A DNA stretch of 52,958 nucleotides from an uncultured Eubacteriales bacterium (GTDB taxonomy: Bacteria; Bacillota; Clostridia; Oscillospirales; Acutalibacteraceae): assembly GCA_900316495.1 (NCBI GenBank), contig ONDC01000001.1, positions 1-52,958 on the forward strand, written 5' to 3'. The position numbers were made by a program, and so were the translations under genes. The notes under the pieces were generated by a model. That model searched no databases. It was given only the letters and a program-made list of their open reading frames with translations, and was not told the origin of the DNA. Positions 24,364 to 33,231 of the stretch are shown piece after piece (positions within the stretch are counted from its first letter, which is position 1; every line of letters starts with the position of its first letter).

Positions 24364-24747
24364 CTAATTGCTGTCATAGAGCATCAAAAGCGTATCCACC
24401 AGCTCGTCCCGGGAGATTCCCGCCGACTTCGCCGCGTCCACCGCCTGCTGCAAATGCTCCTCTGCGATGCGGAGGTGCTCCTCGCGGAGAAAATCCGCGT
24501 TCATGCCGGAGACAAAGCTCCCCTTGCCCGCGACCGTCTCGATAAAACCGCTCCGTTCCAGCTCCTCATATGCCCGCTTGGTGGTGATAACGCTGATCCG
24601 CAGCTCCTTCGCCAGAAAGCGCATAGAGGGCAGCGCCTCACCCGACTTAAGCGCGCCGGTGATAATGAGATTCTTGATTTGCGACGTGATCTGCTCATAG
24701 ATGGGTCTTGGGTCAGCATTGGAAATAATGATTTTCAAATGTCCCAT
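24364..24747 (-). CDS. GntR family regulator, YtrA subfamily
   Basis: The 127-residue protein is short, as in the YtrA subfamily. It has an N-terminal winged helix-turn-helix (RPIYEQITSQIKNLIITGAL, then SMRFLAKELRISVITTKRAY, then GFIETVAGKGSFVSG). A short C-terminal helical part of about 50 residues replaces the large effector domain. YtrA-type repressors usually control the ABC operon they belong to. The palindromes overlapping the promoter just upstream fit autoregulation. The ATPase gene begins 41 bases after its stop. Confidence 0.93.
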   Translation of the reverse strand: MGHLKIIISNADPRPIYEQITSQIKNLIITGALKSGEALPSMRFLAKELRISVITTKRAYEELERSGFIETVAGKGSFVSGMNADFLREEHLRIAEEHLQQAVDAAKSAGISRDELVDTLLMLYDSN

Positions 24748-24758
24748 CGCCTTCTTTC

Positions 24759-24811
24759 ACTGTGTATATCTGAGCTTTTTATATATACTGTATATATTTA
24801 TTATACACAGT
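24759..24811 (-). promoter_or_regulatory. Candidate YtrA-type operator
   Basis: ACTGTGTATA (24759-24768) and TATACACAGT (24802-24811) are perfect 10-base inverted arms. Between them lies the near-perfect palindrome TATATACTGTATATA (24782-24796). The right arm overlaps the promoter spacer and -10 box, so a bound dimer would block transcription. The binding claim is inference from position. Confidence 0.7.
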
Positions 24812-24827
24812 ATAACGCAAAAGTCAA
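24800..24827 (-). promoter_or_regulatory. Promoter of the GntR-ABC operon
   Basis: On the minus strand TTGACT (24827-24822) is followed by TATAAT (24805-24800) with a 16-base spacer. It overlaps the right arm of the inverted repeat. Confidence 0.8.
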
Positions 24828-24875
24828 TAGCTATCTATGAATTTTTTGTAAATCCGAGATTCATTCCGGCAAATG

Positions 24876-24919
24876 TAAAAATCCGGCTCCTGCCGATGCT
24901 GCTCGACAAAAACCGGATT
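24876..24919 (-). terminator. Probable terminator of the small gene at 25010-25336
   Basis: On the minus strand AATCCGG (24919-24913) pairs with CCGGATT (24886-24880), and T residues follow the stem. The 262-base gap between this gene and gntR otherwise contains only the promoter and operator. Confidence 0.55.
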
Positions 24920-25009
24920 CTTTTCTGCTTGATCTGATGGATTGGTGTGTGCCTGTGCGTGTACAAATGAAATACGGCACAGGCGGCTTTCCGGATGTGC
25001 AGACGGCAC

Positions 25010-25336
25010 TTACATGGCGATAGCCAGCAGTCTGCTTCTCTCTAATTCAAGAGCGTTGAGAGATTCCTTGAGTTCGGCGATACGTGTCTGGATATAATCC
25101 TTTACGGCTTCGCTTGCCGTAGACAGATTCCCGGAGAGCGCCTTGTACTCCTCGTTGGCGGCGATGAGCTGATCATCGATCTGGAGGATGCGCTCACGCT
25201 GGGAATGATTACGTATGACCGCAAAGTTGCCTGATTGGTTGTCAGACGCAAGATAGGGCGATTCCATACCGTTATAACCGCCGCTTCTCACGCAGCTTGG
25301 CGCATCCGCTAATGTGATACCATAGTTGTTATACAT
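25010..25336 (-). CDS. Small hypothetical protein with C-terminal coiled coil
   Basis: The ATG at 25336 has GGAGG 7 bases upstream; two earlier in-frame ATGs lie too close to that site. The 108-residue protein begins MYNNYGITLADAPS and has a Gly/Ser/Asn-rich first half. From about residue 45 to the end it is a charged helix with heptad-like Leu/Ile spacing (ILQIDDQLIAANEEYKAL, then IAELKESLNALELERSRLL). No family is recognised. It is monocistronic between the gntR operon and a long AT-rich gap. Confidence 0.7.
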   Translation of the reverse strand: MYNNYGITLADAPSCVRSGGYNGMESPYLASDNQSGNFAVIRNHSQRERILQIDDQLIAANEEYKALSGNLSTASEAVKDYIQTRIAELKESLNALELERSRLLAIAM

Positions 25337-25900
25337 AATCATACCTCCAATTGTTTGCATTTGTCATTCGTTGTTTTTGGTAGATAAAGCACTAAAGCAT
25401 ATCGGCTACTAAATAATTCGCTGTTCAGGCTCACGCCCTGCCGAAATACATTGCAATCCGCGGACATTCCGCAGCAGTCTCAATCAATTTACGCATAAAT
25501 CTTTCTCATTATGACTAATCCCTCAAAATTTTTACCAGTCACCGAAAAAAACAATACATCTAAAAAATCTCTCTGCAATGAAAACGGATTGGAACGGCGA
25601 ACAATTCAAGCCAGATTCGGAAAAAAACACAAATTCCACAAAAACAATAAACAACTCCTATTCATATTATATCACCGTAATGAATTCAACTATGTACAAA
25701 TTATTAATAAACCTTTAATTTTTGTCACATTCCACAATTTTGTTAATTTGGTTTTTATCAAATCGAAAAGTTTACAAAAACCACTCGCCCTTTTTTAGCA
25801 TTTTTTCTCTAATCCCCCTCTTTTTTTTCGCTATGTACATTACTTTTGCACAAAAATTTTAACGAATTGGCTTTTTAAAGAATTAAAGTGGTAAATCATA
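25337..25900. other. Long AT-rich intergenic region
   Basis: No convincing gene is seen. On the minus strand an extended -10 (TGATATAAT, around 25668-25676) could start a long leader of over 300 bases for the small gene at 25010-25336. Within it lies a 21-codon minus-strand frame (25431-25496). A plus-strand frame at 25511-25798 is rich in Lys/Asn/Phe, as expected of random AT-rich DNA, and is not called. Confidence 0.5.
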
Positions 25901-25929
25901 TTGACAAAACGGGAGGGATTCAATATAAT
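25901..25929 (+). promoter_or_regulatory. Consensus promoter of the sodium/solute symporter gene
   Basis: TTGACA (25901-25906) and TATAAT (25924-25929) are exactly 17 bases apart. Initiation near 25936 gives a leader of about 70 bases. Confidence 0.85.
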
Positions 25930-25935
25930 GAGAAG

Positions 25936-26006
25936 TACCCGCACCGCAGACCGTCTGCGGGGTACAACTATTTGCCCGGAATCGGGCAGGAAAGGATTGA
26001 TCAATC
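25936..26006 (+). promoter_or_regulatory. Structured 5' leader of unknown type
   Basis: The short leader holds two hairpins. GTACC plus CGCAGAC-type arms (about 25936-25966) form a long stem closed by GTAC at both ends, and GCCCGGAATCGGGC forms a second stem (about 25974-25987). The binding site AGGAAAGGA follows immediately. No known riboswitch class is recognised. Confidence 0.5.
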
Positions 26007-27581
26007 TTGAACACCATCGAATTGAGCGCAATCGCCCTTTACTTCATGCTTGTCATAGGAATAGGCATCTTCTTCTTTGTCAAATCCAAAAAGAGCGAGA
26101 GCGAAAAGGAGTACTTCCTCGGCGGGAGAAATATGAACGGTCTGGTGGCCGCTCTCAGCGCGGGAGCCTCCGACATGAGCGCGTGGGTGCTCATGGGTCT
26201 GCCGGGTTCCATCTATCTGGCGGGCGTGGGTAAGGTGTGGATCGCCGTCGGCCTTCTCTGCGGCACCATTGCCGCTTGGATCTTTGTCGCGCCGAAGCTG
26301 CGCCGCTTCTCCATCAGAGCCAACGACTCCATCACCATTCCCCAGTTTCTCACCAACCGCTTCCTGACGAAAAACAAGGCGCTGCAGATCATCTCCGCGC
26401 TCGTCTTTGTCATCGTCTACTGCGTCTACTCCGCCTCCAGCATCGTCGCCTGCGGAGACCTCTTCAAGACGGTTCTTGACGTGGATCCCAGAATCTCCAT
26501 GATCGTCGCTACCGCCATTATCGTTCTCTACACCTTCCTCGGAGGCTTCAATGCCGTCTGCTGGACGGACTTCTTCCAGGGACTTCTCATGCTGGGCGCC
26601 CTGATGCTCTGCCCGATCATAGCGCTGATCGCGGTGAAAACCGGCAGCCATGTTATCGCCGCAGGCGCGGTGCTTCCCGACAATTACTACAACCTGCTGT
26701 CGAGCGGCTCCTTCAACTGGGCGAGCATTGCCGACATTCTCACAGGCTTCGGCTGGGGTCTCGGCTACTTCGGTATGCCGCATATCATCGTGCGATTCAT
26801 CGCCATCAAGTCCGAAAAGGATATGAGGAAATCCCAGATCGTCGGCAGCAGCTGGACCGCTGTCATCCTCACCATGTCGGCTGTTGTCGGCCTGTTTGGC
26901 AGATACCTCTTTGGCGACAGTCTCTCCGACAGCAAGAGCCTTGTCTTTGTCACAATGGTGCGCACCTTCTTCCCCGCATTCATCGCCGGCATTCTGCTCT
27001 CCGCCATTATCGCGGCTGCCATGAGCACCGCCGACTCCCAGCTTCTTGCCTCCTCTTCCGCCTTTTCCTCCGACGTGTACAAGGCGGTCATCCGCAAGAA
27101 TGCGTCCAACAGGGAAATGATGTGGGCGGGCAGAATCGTGGTTGTCATTATCGCGGTTGTCGCCTTCCTGATTGCCAGCAGTCCGAGCTGCGAGGGCATC
27201 ATGGAGCTGGTGGAATGCGCGTGGGGCTTCTTCGGCGCCTCCTTCGGTCCGGTCATCCTCCTCGCCCTCTACTGGAAGAGATTCACCTATCCCGGCGCGG
27301 TCGCGGGAATCGTCACCGGATTTGCCGTGGACATGGTCTGGTACCTGCTCTTCACAGGTGATTCCGGCATTTACAAGATCGGTCTTTTCAACACCGGCAT
27401 TTACGAGATTATCCCCGGCTTCTTCTGTGGCATGCTCGCCGCCGTGCTGGTCTCGCTCATCAGCAAAAAGCCCTCACAGGAGGTACTCGACCTCTTTGCG
27501 CTGGCCAAGAAGCCGATAGACGTTGTGTCCGAGAGTACAAAGGAAATGACATCCGCAACGGAGTCTGCTGTTTCCGAATAA
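26007..27581 (+). CDS. putP: Sodium:solute symporter, PutP-like (sodium/proline)
   Basis: The 524-residue SSF-family carrier has about 13 hydrophobic segments. The family motifs are visible: EYFLGGRNMNGLVAALSAGA with SDMSAWVLMGLPG, later GWGLGYFGMPHIIVRF and AAAMSTADSQLLASSSAFS. These match PutP-type transporters, which take up proline with sodium; other solutes are possible. A TTG at 26007 is used as start, because AGGAAAGGA lies 10 bases upstream and NTIELSAIALYF begins the first helix. It is transcribed alone from a consensus promoter to a strong terminator. Confidence 0.93.
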   Translation: MNTIELSAIALYFMLVIGIGIFFFVKSKKSESEKEYFLGGRNMNGLVAALSAGASDMSAWVLMGLPGSIYLAGVGKVWIAVGLLCGTIAAWIFVAPKLRRFSIRANDSITIPQFLTNRFLTKNKALQIISALVFVIVYCVYSASSIVACGDLFKTVLDVDPRISMIVATAIIVLYTFLGGFNAVCWTDFFQGLLMLGALMLCPIIALIAVKTGSHVIAAGAVLPDNYYNLLSSGSFNWASIADILTGFGWGLGYFGMPHIIVRFIAIKSEKDMRKSQIVGSSWTAVILTMSAVVGLFGRYLFGDSLSDSKSLVFVTMVRTFFPAFIAGILLSAIIAAAMSTADSQLLASSSAFSSDVYKAVIRKNASNREMMWAGRIVVVIIAVVAFLIASSPSCEGIMELVECAWGFFGASFGPVILLALYWKRFTYPGAVAGIVTGFAVDMVWYLLFTGDSGIYKIGLFNTGIYEIIPGFFCGMLAAVLVSLISKKPSQEVLDLFALAKKPIDVVSESTKEMTSATESAVSE

Positions 27582-27608
27582 TACATCCTTCTGAAGCATG
27601 AATTCAAA

Positions 27609-27656
27609 CGAGCCTTGAACGGAATTGCAAAAAAACCGTCAAGGCTCGCTTTTTTT
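27609..27656 (+). terminator. Rho-independent terminator after putP
   Basis: CGAGCCTTGA (27609-27618) pairs with TCAAGGCTCG (27639-27648), extended by ACGG/CCGT inside. Seven T follow. Confidence 0.9.
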
Positions 27657-27697
27657 GTAATTATCAGATTATTTACATCACCGTGTAACTTTGACCT

Positions 27698-27725
27698 TGC
27701 AATTATCGAAATAATTTGATATAAT
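27698..27725 (+). promoter_or_regulatory. Promoter upstream of the Ig-like surface protein
   Basis: TTGCAA (27698-27703) and TATAAT (27720-27725) are 16 bases apart. TG at 27717-27718 extends the -10 box. Confidence 0.65.
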
Positions 27726-27785
27726 AAAATGACATGAGTCGTATCACCTTGAGAATTACACCTGACAGAAACGGAGGGAAAAGCC

Positions 27786-28649
27786 ATGAAGCATGATAAG
27801 CGAGGCGAAACAGGCGCATATCGCAGACTGACAGCGTTACTGACCGCGCTTGCGGCTGTCTGCATTCTGCTCATCACCGCCCCCGCAGCTCACGCCACCG
27901 GACAGAACGGGACGTCATCCAACACCGTCGGCACCACACGAAACAGCAATTCATCCTCTGATCCCGACGCCAGCGTGCCGGAGGTCACCGTCTCCTCCAA
28001 CCCGCAGGAGACGCTCGGCACAGTCGGCTTTTCCGAGGCGAACACCAAGCGCATTACCGTCGGCAAATCCACCGTGCTGTATCTGACCATTAAGGACATG
28101 GGATACAAATTCAATACCACATTTGAATCCTCCGACCCCGAAATTGCCACCGTCAAAAAAATCGATAACCGCGCCGTCAAGGTAGTAGGTCTGAAAAGCG
28201 GCACCGTTATCATCACGGCAACCGTCCCGAAATCCAAAACCGTCACCATATCGGCAAAATATGAGCTTGAAATCGGAGAGGGGGACGTCTCCTCCTCCGG
28301 AACCCCCGCCGACAACACGTCATCGGTTAACGGCGGCGGCATCGTCAACGACGTAAGCGACAACACCGACCTCGATCTGTATTCCTCCACCGCTGATCCT
28401 ATGCTGCTGGAATACGCAAAAGCCCGAAGAAGCACAAATGCCGCCACCCTCCTGTTGGGCATCATCGGATGGGGACTAATACTGCTGGCGGTGGGATATG
28501 TTTTCTCTGTCGTAATCCGCAGCCGGACTCCCAAGCTCAACGTTTCCCCCGGCAGCAGAAAACGTTATAGCGCCCGCACTTCAGGCTCCCTTCGCTCCGG
28601 GAACAGATTGCTTCCAAACAAATATTACCGGAATCTGAAGAAATACTGA
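27786..28649 (+). CDS. Cell-surface protein with Big_2-like domain and C-terminal membrane anchor
   Basis: The 287-residue protein has a signal peptide (Lys/Arg-rich start, hydrophobic core about 20-36, cut near AHA). A Ser/Thr/Asn-rich spacer follows. An Ig-like domain at about 75-160 shows the bacterial Big_2 pattern (FESSDPEIATVKKID, then VVGLKSGTVIITATVP). After another Ser/Asp-rich spacer comes one membrane helix at about 218-243, with a basic tail inside. It is thus predicted as an outward-facing anchored protein. GGAGGG lies 7 bases before the ATG. Ligand and role are unknown. The next gene follows by 38 bases. Confidence 0.8.
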   Translation: MKHDKRGETGAYRRLTALLTALAAVCILLITAPAAHATGQNGTSSNTVGTTRNSNSSSDPDASVPEVTVSSNPQETLGTVGFSEANTKRITVGKSTVLYLTIKDMGYKFNTTFESSDPEIATVKKIDNRAVKVVGLKSGTVIITATVPKSKTVTISAKYELEIGEGDVSSSGTPADNTSSVNGGGIVNDVSDNTDLDLYSSTADPMLLEYAKARRSTNAATLLLGIIGWGLILLAVGYVFSVVIRSRTPKLNVSPGSRKRYSARTSGSLRSGNRLLPNKYYRNLKKY

Positions 28650-28687
28650 TACACTTTTTTAGGTTGATTTAAGAACAGGGGTTCATA

Positions 28688-29278
28688 ATGAATAAAAAGA
28701 AAAGCAATAAAAACCAGAATCGGAAAAACGACGGAAACGGCATGCTGAAAAAGCTGACTGACAAAATACAGGAATACGACAAAAGCAGTCTGATCAGCTT
28801 CATCACGGGATGTGTTTTCATTCTTCTCAGCATTATTCAGCTGATTCTACTCATCAGCACTCCCCTTGCGCGGACATTTGACCACTTTTCCCTCATACTG
28901 GTCGATTTCATCATAGCGGCTGTCTGCTTTGTCTATGTGCTATACAGACAGGGAAAGCTAACTGCGTTTGTACAGATCGGTGAACCGAAGCAAGACGCAG
29001 ACGAAGCGGATACGTCGCACAGCGGGAACCGGTCGGAGCATTCGGCGACCTCGAGAATCGTCATCCCAAGCGCGGGAATCGGGAACAGCCCCCGTCCTGT
29101 GCGTTCCTCGACCGACCGAAAGAAACGCCCGTCCCAGTCCGCAGCGAAAAATGAAAATCTGTTTTCTCCCCGGCACAGATATTCGGACGCCTCCACGCAA
29201 CAGCGCCGTTCCCCCGCTTCACACGCGGAAAAGCGGCATACAGGAAAAAAATTCAACAGCAGAGGCTCCGGGAGATAA
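28688..29278 (+). CDS. Hypothetical two-helix membrane protein with basic tail
   Basis: The 196-residue protein starts with a very basic stretch (NKKKSNKNQNRKN). It has two membrane segments at about 37-60 and 65-84, and ends in a Ser/Arg/Lys-rich hydrophilic tail. It is not recognised. Both ends should lie in the cytoplasm. It lies between the Big_2 protein and lepA in the same direction and may share their transcript. Its ribosome binding site (GGGG, 7 bases away) is acceptable. Confidence 0.7.
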   Translation: MNKKKSNKNQNRKNDGNGMLKKLTDKIQEYDKSSLISFITGCVFILLSIIQLILLISTPLARTFDHFSLILVDFIIAAVCFVYVLYRQGKLTAFVQIGEPKQDADEADTSHSGNRSEHSATSRIVIPSAGIGNSPRPVRSSTDRKKRPSQSAAKNENLFSPRHRYSDASTQQRRSPASHAEKRHTGKKFNSRGSGR

Positions 29279-29317
29279 CACAATCCCGACAGAACGAATA
29301 ATGAGGTGTAAGATAAA

Positions 29318-31129
29318 TTGCCAGCTCCACAGGATAAAATACGCAATTTCAGCATTATTGCCCATATAGACCACGGCAAGAGCACGCTTGCCGACCGCAT
29401 TTTAGAAAAAACCTATTCCGTCAGCCAGCGCGAGATGGAGGATCAGATCCTTGACAACATGGAGCTTGAACGGGAACGCGGCATTACCATCAAATCCCAC
29501 GCCGTCACCCTCAATTACAAGGCGTCGGACGGCGAGCTGTACACCTTCAATCTGATAGACACCCCCGGTCACGTCGACTTCAATTACGAGGTATCCCGTT
29601 CCCTCGCCGCGTGTGAGGGCGCGATACTGGTCGTCGACGCAAGCCAGGGCATTGAAGCCCAGACACTCGCCAACACCTATCTCGCCATTGACGCGGGTCT
29701 GGAGGTAGTGCCGGTCATCAACAAGATCGATCTTCCCTCCGCCGACACGGCGCGGGTCATTCACGAGATCGAGGACATTATCGGACTGCCTGCCGAGGAC
29801 GCGCCGCAGATTTCCGCAAAGGTCGGTCTGAACATCGAGGATGTTCTGGAGAAAATCGTCACCGACATTCCCGCGCCTGACTGCAACCGCGAAGCGCCGC
29901 TCAAGGCGCTGATTTTTGACAGCTACTACGACAGCTACAAGGGCGTGATCGTCTACGTCAGGCTCATGGCGGGCAGCCTGCGTCCCGGCGACACCATCCG
30001 CATGATGAGCACCGGCGCGGAATTCAATGTGGTGGAATGCGGCTACATGCGCACCACCACGCTCGAACCGGTCAAGGAGCTTGCCGCCGGCGAGGTCGGC
30101 TACATCGCCGCCTCCATCAAGACGGTCTCCGAGGCAATGGTGGGCGATACCGTCACCAATGCCGCGCGCCCCGCCGATACGCCCCTTCCCGGTTTCCGCA
30201 AGGCAAATCCCATGGTATTCTGCGGCATTTATCCGGCGGACGGCGCCAAATACGGCGACCTGCGCGACGCGCTCGAAAAGCTGCAGCTCAATGACGCTTC
30301 GCTCTCCTATGAGCCGGAAACCTCCGTTGCACTGGGCTTCGGCTTCCGCTGCGGCTTCCTCGGACTGCTGCACATGGAGATTATCCAGGAGCGTCTGGAG
30401 CGGGAATACAATTTGGATCTGATTACCACCGCTCCCAGCGTCATCTACAGAATCACCGGCACCGATGGTCAGACGCGTTACATCGACAACCCCACCAATT
30501 ACCCCGACCCCTCCCTGATTCAGGAAGCGGAGGAGCCGATCTGCGAAGCGCATATTTATTCCCCCACCGAATACGTCGGAAACATCATGGAGCTTTGTCA
30601 GGACAGGCGCGGCGTTTTCAAGGGAATGGAATACATCGACACCGACCGCGTGGATATTCACTATATTCTCCCTCTGAACGAGATCATCTACGACTTTTTC
30701 GACGCGCTCAAAAGCCGCACCAAGGGCTACGCCTCATTTGATTACGAACCGGCAGGCTACCAGCGCTCCAACCTGGTCAAGCTGGACATTCTGCTCAACG
30801 GCGAGGTGGTGGACGCGCTTTCCTTCATCGTACACGCGGACAGCGCCTATCCCCGCGCCCGCAAGATGACCGCCAAGCTGCGGGAGCACATTCCGCGTCA
30901 ACTTTTCGAGGTGCCAATTCAGGCAGCCGTCGGCGGCAAGATCATCGCCCGCGAGACGGTCAAGGCGCTGCGCAAGGACGTTTTGGCCAAATGCTACGGC
31001 GGCGACATCACGCGAAAGAAAAAGCTGCTGGAAAAGCAGAAGGAAGGCAAAAAGCGCATGAGACAGCTCGGCTCTGTCGAGGTTCCTCAGGACGCGTTTA
31101 TGGCAGTACTCAAGCTGGATGAAGAATAA
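29318..31129 (+). CDS. lepA: Elongation factor 4 (LepA)
   Basis: The 603-residue translational GTPase has G1 [14 protein letters not shown], the switch motif [18 protein letters not shown]3 [10 protein letters not shown] and G4 NKIDLP. It then shows the LepA-specific C-terminal part, ending [23 protein letters not shown]4 acts on stalled or mis-translocated ribosomes and in 30S biogenesis. The start is a TTG at 29318, with GAGGTG 9 bases upstream and family-typical [17 protein letters not shown] next. It is at standard length. Confidence 0.97.
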   Translation: MPAPQDKIRNFSIIAHIDHGKSTLADRILEKTYSVSQREMEDQILDNMELERERGITIKSHAVTLNYKASDGELYTFNLIDTPGHVDFNYEVSRSLAACEGAILVVDASQGIEAQTLANTYLAIDAGLEVVPVINKIDLPSADTARVIHEIEDIIGLPAEDAPQISAKVGLNIEDVLEKIVTDIPAPDCNREAPLKALIFDSYYDSYKGVIVYVRLMAGSLRPGDTIRMMSTGAEFNVVECGYMRTTTLEPVKELAAGEVGYIAASIKTVSEAMVGDTVTNAARPADTPLPGFRKANPMVFCGIYPADGAKYGDLRDALEKLQLNDASLSYEPETSVALGFGFRCGFLGLLHMEIIQERLEREYNLDLITTAPSVIYRITGTDGQTRYIDNPTNYPDPSLIQEAEEPICEAHIYSPTEYVGNIMELCQDRRGVFKGMEYIDTDRVDIHYILPLNEIIYDFFDALKSRTKGYASFDYEPAGYQRSNLVKLDILLNGEVVDALSFIVHADSAYPRARKMTAKLREHIPRQLFEVPIQAAVGGKIIARETVKALRKDVLAKCYGGDITRKKKLLEKQKEGKKRMRQLGSVEVPQDAFMAVLKLDEE

Positions 31130-31149
31130 GGATTGGATGCGATAATTGT

Positions 31150-32265
31150 ATGAAAAAAAGTCAGGCAGCCAAAAGACGTGAAAGGCAAAGAAAACAGGCA
31201 AATAAATCCATGAACGTCACGATCATGATTCCCGCTCTCAACCCCGACCAAAAGCTGATTCATTACGTACAGCAGCTTGCCGCCGAGGACTTCCGTGAGA
31301 TCGTAGTCATCAACGACGGCAGTTCGGAAAAATACGACCCCATTTTTGATCAGGTCGCCGCAATGGACAAATGCACCGTACTCAGGCACAAGGTCAACCG
31401 CGGCAAGGGCAGGGCATTAAAAACCGGCATGGAATATGTGCTGAAGAATCACCCCGACTGCATTGGCATTGTCACCGGTGACGCCGACGGACAACATCGT
31501 CTGAAGGACACGATCCGCGTGGCCAAGGAACTGATCCGGGACGACAACCGTCTCATTCTCGGCTCCCGCAACTTCAACTCTCCGGATATTCCCGCGCGCT
31601 CGTCCTTTGGCAACAAGGTGACGTCGGGCGTGTTCGCCGTGATGTTCGGACAGAAGCTGATGGACACCCAGACGGGACTGCGCGGAATTCCACTCAAAAT
31701 CGTCCCAAGAATGCTCAAAATCTTCGGTGAACGGTTTGAGTATGAGATGAATATGCTCATCGAATGCCGCAAGCACAAGATTGAGATCTATGAAATTCCG
31801 ATTGACACCATCTACATAGATGAGAACAGCAGCTCCCACTTCAACCCCGTCATTGACTCGATCAAGATTTACCTGCTCATTTTCCGCAGCTTCTTCTCGT
31901 TTATCTTCACGTCGATTGGCTGCACGCTGCTTGATCTGGCGATTTTCACCATCCTTGCGAGATACGTAATGCCCCGCGACTTCGGTTACCGAATTCTCGT
32001 CGCCACCGCTATCGCCCGTGTGATCTCCGCGACGGTCAACTTTATCGTCAACAAGAACGTGGTGTTCCACAAGAAGGGACACATTCTTTCCTCGGCTGTT
32101 AAGTACTTCTGCCTCGCTGTTGTGCAGATGCTGATCTCCGCGAAGTCGGTGGAATTCTTCGTCGGACTGCTTGGCTGGCACGAGACAATTGTCAAGGCAA
32201 TCGTCGACACCATCCTCTTCATCTTCAATTACTTTTTCCAGAAGAAATTTGTCTTTAAGAAATAA
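31150..32265 (+). CDS. Fusion of GT2 family glycosyltransferase and GtrA-like membrane domain
   Basis: The 371-residue protein has a Lys-rich N-terminus and a DPM1-like GT2 domain at about 20-240. This contains VTIMIPALNPDQ, EIVVINDGSS, TGDADGQHR as the DxD-like metal site, and DTQTGLRGIP. It is followed by a GtrA-type domain with four membrane helices at about 245-371 (FIFTSIGCTLLDLAIFTIL to FNYFFQKKFVFKK). Such fusions are thought to make polyprenyl-phosphate-linked sugars and flip them across the membrane for glycan decoration. The start at 31150 is uncertain; Met 21 at 31210 is an alternative. It follows lepA by 20 bases. Confidence 0.9.
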   Translation: MKKSQAAKRRERQRKQANKSMNVTIMIPALNPDQKLIHYVQQLAAEDFREIVVINDGSSEKYDPIFDQVAAMDKCTVLRHKVNRGKGRALKTGMEYVLKNHPDCIGIVTGDADGQHRLKDTIRVAKELIRDDNRLILGSRNFNSPDIPARSSFGNKVTSGVFAVMFGQKLMDTQTGLRGIPLKIVPRMLKIFGERFEYEMNMLIECRKHKIEIYEIPIDTIYIDENSSSHFNPVIDSIKIYLLIFRSFFSFIFTSIGCTLLDLAIFTILARYVMPRDFGYRILVATAIARVISATVNFIVNKNVVFHKKGHILSSAVKYFCLAVVQMLISAKSVEFFVGLLGWHETIVKAIVDTILFIFNYFFQKKFVFKK

Positions 32266-32278
32266 GCGGTTGCACGCA

Positions 32279-32328
32279 AAAAAACCCGTATTTCCCCTGC
32301 CTTGGCATGGGAAACACGGGTTTTTGTT
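32279..32328. terminator. Bidirectional terminator between the GT2-GtrA gene and folD
   Basis: AACCCGTATTTCCC and GGGAAACACGGGTT pair with one interruption. T runs of at least five lie outside both arms (32322-32326 on the plus strand, opposite 32279-32284 on the minus strand), so it can serve both convergent units. Confidence 0.88.
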
Positions 32329-32338
32329 TATGGCGCCA

Positions 32339-33193
32339 TTACTTGATTCCGTTCTGAAGCTTGGCGGCTTTGAGTGTATTCTTCATCAGCATGGCGATGG
32401 TCATCGGCCCGACGCCGCCGGGAACCGGCGTGATGGCGGCGCACTTCGGCTCCACCGAAGCAAAGTCCACGTCGCCGCAGAGCTTGCCGTTTTCGTCGCG
32501 GTTCATTCCCACGTCGATCACGACCGCGCCTTCCTTCACCATATCGGCCGTGACGAATTTTGCCTTACCCACGGCGGCAACCAGAATATCGGCTCTTTTT
32601 GTCACCTCGGCGAGATTTTTTGTGCGGCTGTGGCAGATGGTAACGGTGCCGTTCTGATGAAGCAGCAGCATTGCCATCGGCTTGCCGACAATATTGCTTC
32701 TGCCGATCACCACACATTCCTTTCCGGCCACCTCGACGCCGCTTTCCTTGATCAGCTCCATAACGCCGGCGGGGGTGCAGGGCAGGAAGTCATATTTGCC
32801 TATCATAATCCTGCCGACGTTTTCTTCGGAGAAGGCGTCCACATCCTTCTCAGGAGCAATCGCCTTTATAACCGCTTTATCGTCAAGCCCCTGCGGAAGC
32901 GGAAGCTGACAAAGAATGCCATTGATGTCGCTGCGGTCATTGAGACATCTGACAAGTGCCAGCAGTTCGCTCTGATCGGTGTCGGCGGGGAGAGCAAATT
33001 CCTCCGACCTGAAACCCACCTCGGCGCACGCCTTCTTTTTATTGTTGACATATACCCTTGAAGCGGGGTCATCCCCCACGATAATCACCGCGAGGCCGGG
33101 GGTAATACCTTTCTCCCTGAGCGCTGCGGTCCCGGCAGCAACCTCGGCGCGCACGCGCGCGGCAACAGCCTTTCCGTCAATTATTTTTGCCAT
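32339..33193 (-). CDS. folD: Methylenetetrahydrofolate dehydrogenase/cyclohydrolase
   Basis: The 284-residue protein has the catalytic Lys motif [28 protein letters not shown], the NADP site [17 protein letters not shown] and the C-terminal [15 protein letters not shown]. FolD interconverts 5,10-methylene- and 10-formyl-tetrahydrofolate for purine, thymidylate and formyl-Met supply. It is the last gene of the seven-gene operon, 38 bases after the acidic membrane protein gene. The start has GGAG 10 bases upstream. Confidence 0.98.
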   Translation of the reverse strand: MAKIIDGKAVAARVRAEVAAGTAALREKGITPGLAVIIVGDDPASRVYVNNKKKACAEVGFRSEEFALPADTDQSELLALVRCLNDRSDINGILCQLPLPQGLDDKAVIKAIAPEKDVDAFSEENVGRIMIGKYDFLPCTPAGVMELIKESGVEVAGKECVVIGRSNIVGKPMAMLLLHQNGTVTICHSRTKNLAEVTKRADILVAAVGKAKFVTADMVKEGAVVIDVGMNRDENGKLCGDVDFASVEPKCAAITPVPGGVGPMTIAMLMKNTLKAAKLQNGIK

Positions 33194-33231
33194 GAAATAT
33201 CAACTCCAAAAATAGAATAAGCAAGAAATCT

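Noticed and set aside
25511-25798. 95-codon plus-strand frame in the AT-rich gap
   Set aside because: Composition is that of random AT-rich DNA (Lys, Asn, Phe, Ile), no binding site, no recognised motif.
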